Assembly (NCBI RefSeq): GCF_000524195.1
Contig: NW_020170527.1
Coordinates: 32,344 to 58,238 of the forward strand
Direction of reading: 5' to 3'
Origin: Echinococcus granulosus
Lineage: Eukaryota > Platyhelminthes > Cestoda > Cyclophyllidea > Taeniidae
DNA: 25,895 nt
The translations under genes and the position numbers were made by a program. The notes beneath the pieces were generated by a model. It did not search any database, was not told the origin of the DNA, and saw only the letters and a list, made by a program, of their open reading frames with translations. Positions 1-11,592 of the stretch are shown here, piece after piece (position 1 is the stretch's first letter; each line of letters begins with the position of its first letter).

Positions 1-40
1 AGCAAATGTGCCAACAATTCGTGTTCCAATCACTACCCAG

Positions 41-218
41 AAGTACCTACGGCACTTTAATTAATGCTCCTAAACGCAATGCCTTTGGTCACCCAAATGA
101 AGGTATTCAATTGGAACTGCGACTTGAAAAAACGGAGCTCTCCATAACGCCTCCTAACCTTCCGTTTAAGCGAGAGCACCAACAAGTCTACAGCTCACTG
201 AACTTTTACACTGTAAGA
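41..218 (+). CDS. Weak candidate exon at the left edge
   Basis: The acceptor aatcactacccag ends at 40. One phase base and 59 open codons follow, ending at a consensus donor AGA/GTAAGT. The product begins STYGTLINAPKRNAFGHPNE and has no domain I know. Both splice sites are good, but one open stretch of this length is not surprising by chance. Confidence 0.25.
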
Positions 219-1479
219 GTAAGTCCTACATATTCAGCGGAAAAATCACCACCCGCCCCAACGAAAAATGTACAACTGTTAGAGCGAGAAACGTCCGTAG
301 AAAATACCACTTAACACTTTCTTGATCACATATTAATGCGCTTTTCGTACCCAATTATTGCAAAGGACAGGCCGTAGGAAACTGCTGGAATTGACACTAT
401 GGAAATATGACTCGTGCCATTTCAAATGAGTTTGTTCATAGCGAGCAATTACACCACCGCCATCGCGACAACGGGTGCCAAAGTAGAGCTGGTGTCCTCT
501 ACACCAAATTACTCACCAAGTGATCAAAATGCCACCCAAACTCGTCAAAAAAACAGCAACTTCGCAGTGTCGCACAATACTTACCTATGGCAACAAGTGA
601 ACTATTCATTCACAGTGGTCAGACATGGTAAAATGTTGTGGGATTAAGCCTTTAGCAAATGATTATTTGAACAGCAGAAGCATTTTCCACCAAAAAGAAC
701 ATCAATTGGTTCCAAACAATTGCAAAATTTTGTGCAACAATATGTACAAAGATGAGTACTTCAACAAGTAATGCTTGTTTATGCGACGCTGAACTATTCC
801 CTTTTTGTCGTCCATGTCTCCTCCACGATCATCTGATTCATCTGAAACGACAAGCTTCAACTTCTCCATCAATTACGTAGACAGATGCGCAACTGAAAAG
901 CTTTAACAGTCAGCAAAGCTTACAATGGAACCGCGAGAGCGAGTGATCGAAGTACATATGGATGACAAATAAGCACTGAACTACCCACCTCTGCAAACTA
1001 AAATAAAAGCTGGTAAATTGACTTGAAGAGGACTCACATACAACAATTTTGGCAATATGCACTACTTCACAAATTCAAGATCACACCCACGCATACAATC
1101 AAGGAATAAATGTCATTCATCTAATACACTAAACATCCACAAGTACAATTAGATGCATATGGGGCATTTCATACCAAAATTGGCATCAACACCACTTCGC
1201 CAATGCAAAATTGCATCCATGTCTACCGATAGTGGTATACATTACGTTGGCACATACCCCATTTCGCTAACATAAAAATGCAGGCACGTACAAGGCATAA
1301 TATGCCTCACGCTACAAATACAAAACAATGGTTAAATAGAAATATAGGCGTTTCATATAACTAATTTGGAATTAATGCGATGCTAAAGAACGTGAGTGTG
1401 CATTTTAATGAAAAGCACAAAAACACATCCACAAATGGCTACACAGGTAAACGCTCCATTTAAATAGTACAAAAGTACA
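219..1479. other. No supported gene
   Basis: The frame at 414-647 has no splice or motif support. Three loosely similar stretches around caacaagt (near 179, 591 and 764) may be remnants of an old repeat. From about 1040 the sequence turns CA-rich and shares ACATCCAC with repeat family A/B/C, so the true left edge of copy A may lie further left than 1480. Confidence 0.4.
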
Positions 1480-3545
1480 TTTTAACACAAAAGAGAGGCA
1501 CACAATCAACTTCAACAATATAAGTATACATCCACGCATAATAGCAGGGGTACATACTCGACGTCATAAATACAAAGCTCCAGCTACACTAACCAACATA
1601 GGCAGATGCCTACTTGTATCAATGCAAAAACACCCACAAACAACAACAAACGTGTATTCTCTACACATGCCCACACAGTTATATACAACATCCGGCCTTT
1701 GCAAAATACGTTCACACATACCAAAGTGATATATAACCCACCTTACTAGTACAAATAACATATCCACATGTGCATGTATACAGAGGCAAATAATCCATTT
1801 CAGCACTCTAAACACATCACACGTACTAACAAGCGTGTATACATGTTCACTAATATAAGACACATCCACAAAAATCCTAGGCGCATTCTCTTTTTTGCTA
1901 ATGCTAGTACACACTTACCCACATACACTTGGGTGTAGGCTCCATTTCCTTAATACAGGCATGCATTAATAAATATGAACAAACGAATAAATCCTATTAT
2001 TACTACACTTGCCCAGTTCATGCCACACTGTCCAGTCCTCATCGTCCTCGTTTTCACCATACTAATCTAATGCATATAAAACCTCTTCATTTATCTTCTT
2101 ATCCATCGTGTTTATGGACAGATATTCACCTTAAACGACCTCAACAACCAACACAACTTGCTATGGGAATTCGAAGGTAAGTGCTCAATGTACACGGGTG
2201 AGCAGTAAGCACTGGGACATCCACATAAACAAACTGAGAATATGATATAGTAGAATGTTTTGAAGAGTAATTCCTTACCTTACAGCACCTTAGGCAATAA
2301 TTACTACCTAGAATATTAATGTCGGCAGAAATGTTTAATGCGCAGCCCAAAATGTTTTCTGGTATTAAAGTGATGGGTCTGTATGTATTCTATGCATAAG
2401 AATTTACTAGGATTGAAACTCACTTTAACAAACGACTTAAGAACTTTTTTATCAAACAAATCTGAGTGCTAAAAATACAAGGACGTGCTGTTAGTGCGTT
2501 GTACTGCTTTATTACCCTTTATTACCCCACTGAATTATTTGTAGGTTTGCATTTAAAGTGGAGCTTCACTCTGGGTCGGCCATTTAGTCCTTCAGGAGGC
2601 ATTGTAGACCGATCAACAAAAGGGCTGCATACAGCTGGAGGATATAGGCTGGATAACAGTCGTTGTCTGTTTTCGTTGTAAATAAGGTTGAGTTGTGTGC
2701 CGACGGTCAATTTTACAATTATTGTTTTGTATCGTAGACGCTGTGACCGAAAGTACTGAGCTAAAGTGGGCGCTGATATCCTCGATTTAAGTGGTATGAT
2801 AACTAACTCAAACCGTCTCACACCATGGTAAAGAAAGATTGTTGGTTAATGAAGCGCAGTTTGGGTGTGCTCAATGGGTGATTCCTGAGATGGAACGAGT
2901 GAATAGTAAGGTGCATGTATTCAGCTGTAGGCTTAAGTAAAATTGAAGAAGCTCGACAACATGGAAAGATTTCATCAAACGAAAAATTATTTTGAATGTA
3001 TAATTGAGCGTTTAAATCAAGGTTGGAGTGAATGTAATTTTAATGCAAACATATGTAGACAAGCTCGCGTAAAATGGGACAAAGAAGATAGTACAAATCA
3101 ATCACAGCGCCCCACTGCCTATGAATGTTTTCCTTCAGATTTTACGAGGAATAATGCCAACGAGGCATTTGTCGCATAATGGTTTCGGGCCCCAACCTTT
3201 TTACGCCTCTTTTGTGAATTCCCCTTAAAGACTTAAAAGCGGCCTGATATTCACTGATCCCGTGTCAGGAATCTCGCATTTGGCACACTTAACCTGTGTG
3301 CATCGAAGCACCAATCCTTCTTCATTGTCTCCAACGCATAAAAAAGCATGACTTAATGAAATGTAACGAGACAGCGCTTATCATGCATCCTCACAATCGC
3401 CACACCCATACTGTAGTCTGTCTACCCACCGAATTTGTTTATGGTCTGCGACAAACAGAATAACATCGTCCCAATCTATCATCTTCTACCACTTTATTGC
3501 AATAGTGGGTGTAAAAATTATGCTATTATCCGCGATCCCGTATTT
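1480..3545 (+). repeat. Interspersed repeat, copy A (longest)
   Basis: This stretch matches copy B in the same orientation through most of its length. Examples are cacaatcaacttcaacaata at 1501 against 7531, the ccatttagtcc block near 2580 against 8345, and the gaatttg-ttatggtctgcg block near 3431 against 8959. The 5' third is CA-rich with recurring ACATCCAC. It holds about 260 bases (1746-2005) missing from B but shared with inverted copy C. I see no reverse transcriptase, transposase or terminal repeats. One stop-free frame of about 61 codons (around 2496-2678, LHLKWS...RPFSP) is retained in B, but nucleotide similarity alone could explain that. Confidence 0.85.
3062..3240 (-). repeat. Block within copy A inverted relative to copy B
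   Basis: The reverse complement of this stretch aligns with about 8712-8890 of copy B. Both contain GAATTCACAAAAGA followed by a gappy match through CCATTA, CTGAAGG, TTCATAGG and TGATTGATT. The sequence on either side aligns with B in the direct orientation. A short stem, AGTGAATA, occurs near 2898 and inverted near 3250, close to the block edges. About 160 bases of A (2900-3061) have no partner in B. A 78-codon open frame (2943-3179) covers part of the block but starts at TTG and has no recognisable domain. Confidence 0.75.
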
Positions 3546-4786
3546 GCACATCATCACCACAAATGGTTAATTTCGCCACAGCTAAACTGTCCATTTATCT
3601 TGAAGTACTTAGCAATCATGTCCACCACCACACAATAGGTCGGAATATCCATGAGAACTGCACTTTTTGCACAAAACAGAAACTCACACTTTCAAAGTAG
3701 CACCCTGATTCATGGCATCACCGTTATTCTGGCATTATGGAAAAAGCAGTGTCAGTGATTCCGTAAATCATCTAGGAAAACCCCCAAAGGAAGACACTTG
3801 CTGCGCTACTCACTTTCAACTTTTAACTTTATTTGAGTTCTCGTGGTCTTCTGTTATGTTATCTTTCAAAAATATCACGGAAAATAAGGCATTGGAACAG
3901 AAACGAGTCAGAGGTATTGAATGAATTTGCTTCTGACACAGGAAAGGCAATAAAATAACAATACTGTGCCAAGGAAATTGTCGAAAAGCAGTGTCATAAT
4001 TCTGCTACAGCATCTGAGTGCCACTATCTTTGGCGCACAAGGCAAGCAGAATGAGGAGCTGTACAACAAGCAATTAACAAAACACCAAATAATATTCACT
4101 CTCACTTGTGCGAAGAGTAAGCAGAGTCCGACATGTCCTACTACTACATTTGACGAGACCTCTTTGCGCACATTTGGGCATTAGTTGCTGTATGCATTCC
4201 AGGTAAGCACTAATAAGCTATTTTGTTTTAACCTTTCCGAGCAGCTTCACCTTTTAAATGGTTTTAAATTAATTTCCGAGCAAATTTGTCATTAACTGCC
4301 ACACACAGATTCAGGGGTCTTTTTAAGGCTTATTTACAAATACCAAGCCTGCAATTATAGGTTACTGCTCGTTTCTACTCCACTGAATTTCATATATGTC
4401 ATGGTCTTTTGTTCCCACTGATAAGGACAATTCAAGCTCCTCGACTGCTTGTTACATGCGCTCAATTTCAAGACACCTCAGGCGCTCCAATGTCAGACGT
4501 TTCTGCCAGCATAGGTGAGCATGAATTTTCGTTCAATTGATCAGTCCTGCATTCTGATTACTGCAAATGACAAGTTTTATTTTTGATTTACGCAATAACC
4601 CGTTGTTTGGTGCAACTCCTTTTGTTGTGGTATAGATAAGAGCATGAAATTAGTACGATCCGTAGGTAATTTATTACATGCATATATTTATTCTCTTTCG
4701 TGCACTAATGCCTAGGCTCGTATTTGTATTAGTCTGCTATCATTAACAATTTCCTCCAAGTAATTCTTTCTCTCATTCTTGCTCAG
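3546..4786. other. No supported gene; scattered splice-like sites
   Basis: Consensus-like donors occur at 4117 (AGA/GTAAGC), 4203 (CCAG/GTAAGC) and 4514 (CATAG/GTGAGC). One stretch, 4011-4116, sits between a fair acceptor and a donor and is open (HLSATIFGAQGKQNEELYNK). Nothing links these into a gene, and they may be chance. Confidence 0.3.
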
Positions 4787-5261
4787 CAGCACTCCTGAGT
4801 CATTTCGCCTTTATTTAAAGATGCATGTAAAAAATTTCCAAGCTGTTGCTTCAACTCCAAGGGAGAATTTGACTGACACATGTAGAAATGCGTTGTGTGT
4901 GGTAGTTTCATCCATACCAAAATATTTCACGCATTGTGGAAAGTATTCGGCATATTTCTTAGATGCAACCGTTTGCATTAGGAATACAAAGAATAACTAC
5001 CAATTGATGGAATAAAATAAAAAGATGAAATTTAGGAAGAAAATTGACTGGCATAATGAGGACGCTTTGCTGTTCCAATGCGAGTTTAGCACTACTAAGC
5101 TGTTCAAAAAGCAAAACCGCAATCCTTCCCGGGTCGAACAAAGTATGCATCCATCGCAGGTGGCGATAGCGAACATCTTGGAATGTATCAGTGAGGATTA
5201 TCGAAGTGAACATAAATTCTCGGAAGTTCTTATTTATGAAAACAAATATGATCCGTTATAA
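4787..5261 (+). pseudogene. Open frame broken by one in-frame TAA, uncertain
   Basis: A strong acceptor (tttctctcattcttgctcag) leads into about 75 open codons ending at TAA 5013-5015. The same frame then reopens for 81 codons to TAA 5259-5261. The first half reads like protein (SSTPESFRLYLKMHVKNFQA), as does the second (IDWHNEDALLFQCEFSTTK). It could be a decayed coding exon with one nonsense change, two unrelated chance frames, or an exon that ends before the first stop. No family is recognised and AT-rich codons dominate. Confidence 0.22.
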
Positions 5262-6959
5262 AGGCATGAGCTGTCCTTAAAGATTTCAAGAGCTCGGCAA
5301 GTGTACGCCATTGTTAACAAAGCAGCACCAACAGAGACCCTAGCTCACGTTTAACATCTGCTTTACCCTTGAATTTGTAATACATACTCAAATGCGATGA
5401 AATAATGGAGCCCGTCTACCATGCCATAGCCAACAGCCTCGTTGAGCACTTTACCTGTCTAGCGAAAGCTGCTGCCATGACCAAATTTTGTGCACTGTAG
5501 TATCACTCGAAATTTACCCTGCAATTTGGGCGAATGTCCATTTTTTACCTTCCAAACAGGTGGATAATACCATACCATGCACTACTGATGACACTTCCTT
5601 CTTTCCTCCTTCCGTACTCCGTACTTAAAATTCCGCCTGTTGTCTCTAATCAGAGGAGGCTTACTTTGTACAGCAAGATGCACCACGTTTTTTATTCTCC
5701 AACTCTTTTTTATCACTGACAAAAAAGAGCTATTAGCTTCCCTCGAACTATACCACTTCCCACATTCCTCCAACAATAATGCCTCTCTCATTTTCTCTAC
5801 GCATCCCGTAAATCGTCCTTTTACCTCATTACTCTCAGCCTCCAGATAATAGATGCTTTGATAGGTTGATACAAGAGCATGGGCGTGACCACATCCAATT
5901 AACTGCTGAGGTTACTGAGACATTTTGAACAGTGCTATCCTCAGTCAGACACCAGCATCATGCCTCGTTTCGTGATTCATGTACGACCTCTACCTTGAGT
6001 GCCTGTTGCACAAGGACCAGTTTACCCTGCACGAGACACCCGCTGGAATGCTCCATTTCTCATTGTATTCCCATTAGAGGCACTTAGATCACGCATTAGT
6101 AGCGAACCCGTTCCACAGGCAAGCGCGTATTTGACAGTTGAAAATTCCCTAAATTTCTTCATGGCAATGTATTGAAATGGATGGACTAGCTCCTTTGCAC
6201 TGTGTAATTCATCCACATATATAAATGTGCGCATGTATTCATGCGCATATGTCCAAATTGCTTTAAAATGTGCTTTTTATGACATCTCGATCTATTTTAC
6301 TCCCTACAACAAAGTCTAGAGAGAACTGTTCGATGGGCTAGCCTTCCAATTTTAGTCTCCCGTCTTCAATCTCTGGATCCGATATCTTAGGGGCTGCATA
6401 ATAAGCGTTGCCATCCGTTGAGTGCGTTAAGTGGTAGGCAGGGCATTGTAGTCTTGTGTTAGCAGCGACCCAGAGTGGGAAGAAGGTGGAAGCACGATTG
6501 GTGAAGGGAAGGGATTTCATTTACTGCAAATCAAACAAAGCATTTGTGAGCCGCTAAAGCCTTTTCGCCATGACTGGACAGTGAGTGAATCCAGTCCAAC
6601 GGAATAGGGAGGGTAACACCACAGCCGTTTTGTTTTGCCGAATGAGACAGTCTGAGGGCATGGAAGTGGGCAGATTTTGGGCAATTTTTGTGCTCACAAA
6701 TACCTGCGAATTGAAGTTGAGCTGAAAAAGATCTGCTGAAACCCTAATGTTATATAACTTTTAGATGGGTGTCCACTAGTTGAACTTTCTAAAAAAACGA
6801 CTGATTTGTAGTTTTGCAGAAGTCATAGATCAGTTAGATGTGAGCAAATGTGTCGTGACGCCCTAATGGAGTCATTGTCAAGGCGCGGACAGCACATTTT
6901 ATGCACTAGTGAACGCCTCATCGCTACTGATAGAAAGTTACCTTGGTAGAGCAAAATGC
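5262..6959. other. No supported gene
   Basis: A pyrimidine-rich stretch at about 5580-5850 gives hydrophobic frames on the plus strand that look like composition effects. A minus-strand frame at 6022-6234 has a faint integrase-like pattern, which I rejected. Nothing else is visible. Confidence 0.5.
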
Positions 6960-6965
6960 TTTATT
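6960..6965 (-). terminator. Possible poly(A) signal AATAAA
   Basis: TTTATT on the plus strand gives AATAAA on the minus strand, downstream of both candidate stops at 7303 and 7062. Single hexamers are common by chance, so its value depends on the 7.0-7.5 kb gene being real. Confidence 0.3.
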
Positions 6966-7061
6966 CTAGTGATGTTGATCACCAAAGTTACTGTACGGTA
7001 TGTGGCTGATCCGCAGTTGAACGTCGAAGGTAACTTACGATAGGAGAACTGAGTTGGTGAT

Positions 7062-7376
7062 TTAAAAGGGGTAAAAGTACATTTTGGATATTAGATGGTG
7101 AGGCATTACTTCTTTGTGAGGATATTTCAGTGGGACAGATGGCTCAATTGAAGAACGAATGAAAGCCTTGAGTGGTGCGAGTCTGACTAACTGTTTAAGC
7201 GCTTTCATTTTAGTAATTTCAGTTTCGAAAACGAGTGACGCACTTTGATAGATATCTGAGATGATGCCAAGATGACTGACAATGACAATAAATTTGTCGG
7301 CTTTAAGGTATGAGTGGAGCAGTTCCTGCCGGAGCAGCGGCAACGTCAACAGCATTAGAAGCGTCGGCGATGGCAA
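7062..7376 (-). other. Second coding-like frame, possible frameshift partner of the 7.3-7.5 kb exon
   Basis: This frame overlaps the end of the previous exon by about 70 bases and continues to TAA at 7062-7064. It includes KADKFIVIVSHLGIISDIYQ, SLVFETEITKMKALK and VRLAPLKAFIRSS, with reasonable codon rhythm. Either it is chance sequence in the 3' untranslated region, or one ORF runs through both frames and is broken by a one-base change near 7320-7370, which would make the locus a pseudogene. An AG at the end of tgccgctgctccggcag could start a separate exon in this frame, but no donor in the upstream frame gives a reasonable intron. Confidence 0.25.
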
Positions 7377-7506
7377 ATTGTGATACGGCAGTCACTCCAA
7401 TAGTGTTGGTCAAATTGGAAGAGATTTGAGCAATAGCGAGGGAGAGGAGGCAAATCAATGTAATCCAGGCCTTACTTTGCTTCTTTTCACTCAAAATGAC
7501 GGGAAG
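7303..7506 (-). CDS. Candidate exon with a hydrophobic segment and an Ala-rich tail
   Basis: The acceptor cccctctttttgttgctcag ends at 7507 and the exon opens in phase 0. It reads LPVILSEKKQSK, a hydrophobic stretch AWITLICLLSLAIA, and then a polar, Ala-rich part ending APAGTAPLIP with TAA at 7303-7305. The codons have a strong coding rhythm (runs such as GCC ATC GCC GAC GCT). An AATAAA lies about 340 bases downstream at 6960-6965 on the same strand. Repeat copy B ends within a few bases of this acceptor and seems to supply its pyrimidine tract. No family is recognised. A second coding-like frame begins just before this one stops (separate entry). Confidence 0.38.
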   Translation of the reverse strand, partial: LPVILSEKKQSKAWITLICLLSLAIAQISSNLTNTIGVTAVSQFAIADASNAVDVAAAPAGTAPLIP

Positions 7507-7511
7507 CTGAG

Positions 7512-9065
7512 CAACAAAAAGAGGGGCACACAATCAAATTCAACAATATAAGTATACATCCACGCATAACAGCAGGGGTACATACTCGACGACATAAACA
7601 CAAAATCCCAGCTACACTAGCCAACATAGGTAGATGTCCATTTTTATTAACGCGAAAATACACCCACAAATGACGGTAAATGTGTACTCTCCACACGTAC
7701 AGACGTAGTTACGTACATCATTTCACCTATGCACAATACGTCCACACAAACCAAAGTGATATATAACCCACTGTTACTGCTTCACTTGCCGAGTTCATGC
7801 TGCACTGTTCGGCCCTCATCACCCTCGTTTCTCTCACACTTATCCAATCCATGCAAAATCTTTTCCTCTAACTTCTTATTCATCATGTTTGTGGGAAGAT
7901 ATTCACCTGAAACGACGCTAACAACTAACACAACTCGCGGTGTGAATTTGAAGGCAGACGTTTTATGTACACATGCGTTAGCAATAGGCACTGCGACACC
8001 CAATTAATATAGCGGGTAGTTTAAAGAGCAATTTCTTACCTCACAGTACTTCAGTTAATTATTATTGCCTAAAATGTTGTCGTTTGGTAGAAGTGGCTAT
8101 TACACAGCCTAGAGGACTGCTAGTATTCAGGCAGTAGGCCCAAATACATTCTATCCATATAAATTCACCAAGATTAAAACCCATTTTGACAAACAATTTG
8201 GCTACTTTTCTAATCAAACAATTACAAACGCTAGGATCATTGTAACGCATTGTCAATAATGTGCTGTACTTCTTTAGCCTTCGTCATTACCCTACTGCAT
8301 TATTTGTACGTTTGCATTTGAAGTGGAGCTTAGCTGTGGTTCGGCCATTTAGTCCTCTAAAAGGCAATACACACCAAACAACCGGAAGGGTGTGTACGGC
8401 AGGAGAATGTAAACAAGTACCTAATTGCTGTCTGTTTTTTTGTTGAAATCATAGTCTATTTGAGTGGACAACGGGAAATTTCACAGGTGATGCTTTGCAT
8501 TGGATTCGGTGGCTATTTCCTCTGCCTCCAATGCAGACGCTGTGATCGAAACAACTGAGATAAAGTGGAAGAAGATGTCTTCGATTTAAGTAGTATGATA
8601 ACTAACGCAAAATGCTGCACACGCTGGTGAAGAAAGATTTCTGCTTTAATGCACACAGGTTGGGTGTACCCAATGAGCGATTCCTAGGATGGAACCAGTG
8701 AAGGGAAAATTAATTTTTTAATTCTTGGTACGAATTCACAAAAGAAGAGTGGGAAGATTAAGGCCTAAAGCCATTACGGCATTAAGGTCTCGTTAGGGCC
8801 ATTCCGGGTGCAACCTGAAGGGAAACGTTCATAGGTAGTATAGTGCTTTGATTGATTCGTGCACTCTTCCTTACCTCATATTACGGAATGCAACGAGGCA
8901 GCGCCTGTCATGCAATCTCTTCAACCACCACACTCATGAGTTAATCATTCTACGTACCGAATTTGCTTATGGTCTGCGGTACCCCGAGTGACGACAGCTC
9001 AACCTACCATTTCCTACCACTTTATTATAATAACGGCGTAAAAATGGCCTGCAATCTGCGCTGAC
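7512..9065 (+). repeat. Interspersed repeat, copy B
   Basis: This is a direct copy of A. It starts beside gaggggcacacaatcaaatt and ends soon after the block accactttattataataacg. Relative to A it lacks about 260 bases near 7772, where the junction sits at a shared TTACT. It also carries the 8712-8890 block in opposite orientation. Its left edge abuts the acceptor of the minus-strand exon at 7303-7506, so on that strand it lies inside the upstream intron. Confidence 0.85.
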
Positions 9066-10759
9066 GTCATCGTATAACTTCGTCACAAGTCTCTGGCTTG
9101 TGCTCGCATATTCTTTCTTTTTCATTCCATTTATTGCATGGTAATTTAAGTGGAAACAAGTGAGTGAGACAACAAACTGAACTACTAGCATAATTTTGCA
9201 AAAACTGCCGCAAACTACTTTTATTTTGACCTTAATTTGTAGCATCAATCTACTTATAATTACGACAATCATAAAATGCATGAATAGGAAACATCAAACC
9301 AAATGAGTTGATTGTGTGCTAAGTCCGCATTTAGCCGACCGAACTGATCTATACATGATTCTCAGTGCGGTCATGCTTTAACTCGTAGCACTTCCACCTT
9401 CCCACAATACATAGCCCTTTGTCCGTAAGTGATAAAAGGCGCAAATAGTGAGCTAGATACCAAGACGACTTTCACGTTCATGCCCAGTTAAGTAAACACA
9501 ATCTTTCGGACTATATGGATTGCTAAACCTTTTAAACTCTGCTCAGTTCAAAAACAACTTATGCCTGTCTGTTTCTTTGGAAGGTGCAATACGTTTCAGC
9601 CAGTTTAAGGGTAAAGTAAATTGTAGCTGCCATCATTTACAAAATAAGAACGACCAGATTTTACATAGCTTGCTTCATCCCACCGATTTAGAATGACTGT
9701 TTCCAAGTCGATTCTAGAATGGGATTGCCTTAGGGGCAATGCCATGTTTTTGCCATTTTGAATCACTTCATCACCCAAAATAACAAGATAACTCTATTAA
9801 TATGCGCTAATGTGTTTGCAACCATGCTACTCTTTCACCGCCTCAGTAGTCCATGCATATTGCGTTGGAGATTATTCTACTCTTTCAAGATATTAAAACT
9901 TTAGCAGAAACTACGTACCCAACTTTTATGGCAGAGTGGTTTCTTGTATTTCATGTGATGAGACCTGGTTACTATTAGACTGGCTCATTTTACACGAAAA
10001 ATTACTGGTAAACATACCGATCGAATGGGAGCTTATTTTTGCATTCAATACGATGGCATTTTTGGCGGTACAGAAAAGTGGCAATGCACCAAACTTCGCT
10101 AAAACTACGAGTAATGCGTGCCAAAATTAGACTTCCATGCACCATATTAGCCAAAATCTTCTCTGATCGGGTGTACATTCAAAAATGCGTAAGAGATTGC
10201 AGGAGAGCGTACGAAAGCGAGCATTTCTAATCATTCATGAGAAGTTAGATCAAAAGCGTTAGACTAGGAATTTAGGCTAAGTTCGGGTCTCACAAATCAT
10301 GCATGTAGACAGCTCTGGGGTTTAAAATCACTTTTAATCACATTTGCCAAGAAATAAGGGAGAGGGGGCCGTAACTCAGCCATCCATATTATGCTTGCAC
10401 TGGTGGATTCAAGGTCACTGCGGCCCCAAATGGTCATCACGAAGAGGCGCCTTCTGCTTCCTCTTCAAAAAAGGTGAACTGAAAACTGCTTCTACTCACC
10501 CTCGATTTCTCACTAACGTTCCCACTAGATTATATTATTGACAGTATTATTGAAACCTGGCGCATCAATAGGCTGCATCTCGCGATTTGATCCTCTGATT
10601 CCGTTCAGGCAGATACTCTTCACTTATGGACGATGTGCTCTCTATAGTTTTAGCACTTAGGTACTTGCCCATCAACTCACTAGGATGATGTTCCTCCGCT
10701 TTCACATGCCCCAAAATCACGAAGTCAGCTGTCATGGTGGAGGCAAATCATGATTCTCT
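9066..10759. other. No supported gene
   Basis: No frame here combines splice sites, phase and codon rhythm. The open frames at 9936-10230 and 10344-10541 have no motif. I see no repeat relationship to the rest of the window. Confidence 0.5.
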
Positions 10760-11115
10760 AGTCGAGTGTGGAAGAAACGAGGGTGATGAGGTCGGAACAG
10801 TGCGGCATGAACTGGGCAAGAGAAGTAGTAACAGAATTCGTTTGTTCCTATTTAATAATACATGCTTGTGTTAGTGAAATGAAGCATACACCTAGGTGTG
10901 TGTAGGTATGTATATGCTAGCATTAGCAAAAAGGAGTATGCGCCTGAGATATTGTGTGTGGATGTGTTTTGTACTAGTGAATATGTGTACGTGTGGATGT
11001 ATTTATATTGCTTAGATGGAGTATTTGCTTCTGTACACATGCACATGTGGATATTTTAATTATATTAGTAAGGTGGGTCATGTATCACTTTGTTTTATGT
11101 GAACGTCTTCTTTAC
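10760..11115 (-). repeat. Interspersed repeat, inverted partial copy C
   Basis: The reverse complement matches copy A from about 1700 to 2060. It includes ttttttgctaatgctag-like sequence, the cttgcccagttcatgcc block and the cccaccttacta block. It retains the internal part deleted from B, so the deletion is specific to B or its lineage. It also carries the ACATCCAC motif twice. The open frames across it (10852-11046 minus, 10993-11298 plus) differ from those in A and look non-coding. Confidence 0.8.
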
Positions 11116-11592
11116 AGGAGTATTTTTGCGCTAAAAAATTGGGCACCTACCTGTGGTGGTAAGAGTGGATGCGATTTTGTCACAACCAACACCAGCATTG
11201 CACTGGTTGAAATTAACTTCCCCGCACAGTCCCACGTGCGTCTGTATACTGCTTTTTTCAAGGAACTTACCTACTTCCCGTTCTTTTACCTTGCATAATG
11301 GAGTGGCATTGGAATAATCTTTTGGGAGTTGTGTTGGATGGGTGGGAGTGGTAAAATGTAGTCAAGTGACTGTAAACGCGTCAGTCATGTATGGACGAAG
11401 GTGCATGAAAAAGGGTTAGTAATGGTACTTTTCATGAACAAGTGGTGATCAAAACCACACAGAGACTAAAATTAAGGTAAATTGGACAATAACGGAATGG
11501 AAGCTTGCCATTGTTTTACTTAAAATAAGCTGCTGATCATTTGAATGCACTCCTGATTCTCGCTTGGCCTTGTGAAAGCCTCCACCCTTTAG
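11116..11592. other. No supported gene
   Basis: This is the right flank of repeat copy C, leading up to the pyrimidine tract before 11592. Minus-strand donor-like sites (GTAAGT near 11265, GTAAAA near 11290) have only short open stretches upstream. Confidence 0.4.

Noticed and set aside
1564..1914. 116-codon minus-strand ORF
   Set aside because: It lies inside repeat copy A. The matching parts of copies B and C do not keep this frame, so it is a by-product of CA-rich repeat sequence.
6022..6234. Minus-strand frame with FIYVDELHSAKELVHP and later ASNGNTMRNGAF, recalling a retroelement integrase core
   Set aside because: The second catalytic Asp is absent, the spacing is off and nothing around it looks like pol or long terminal repeats.
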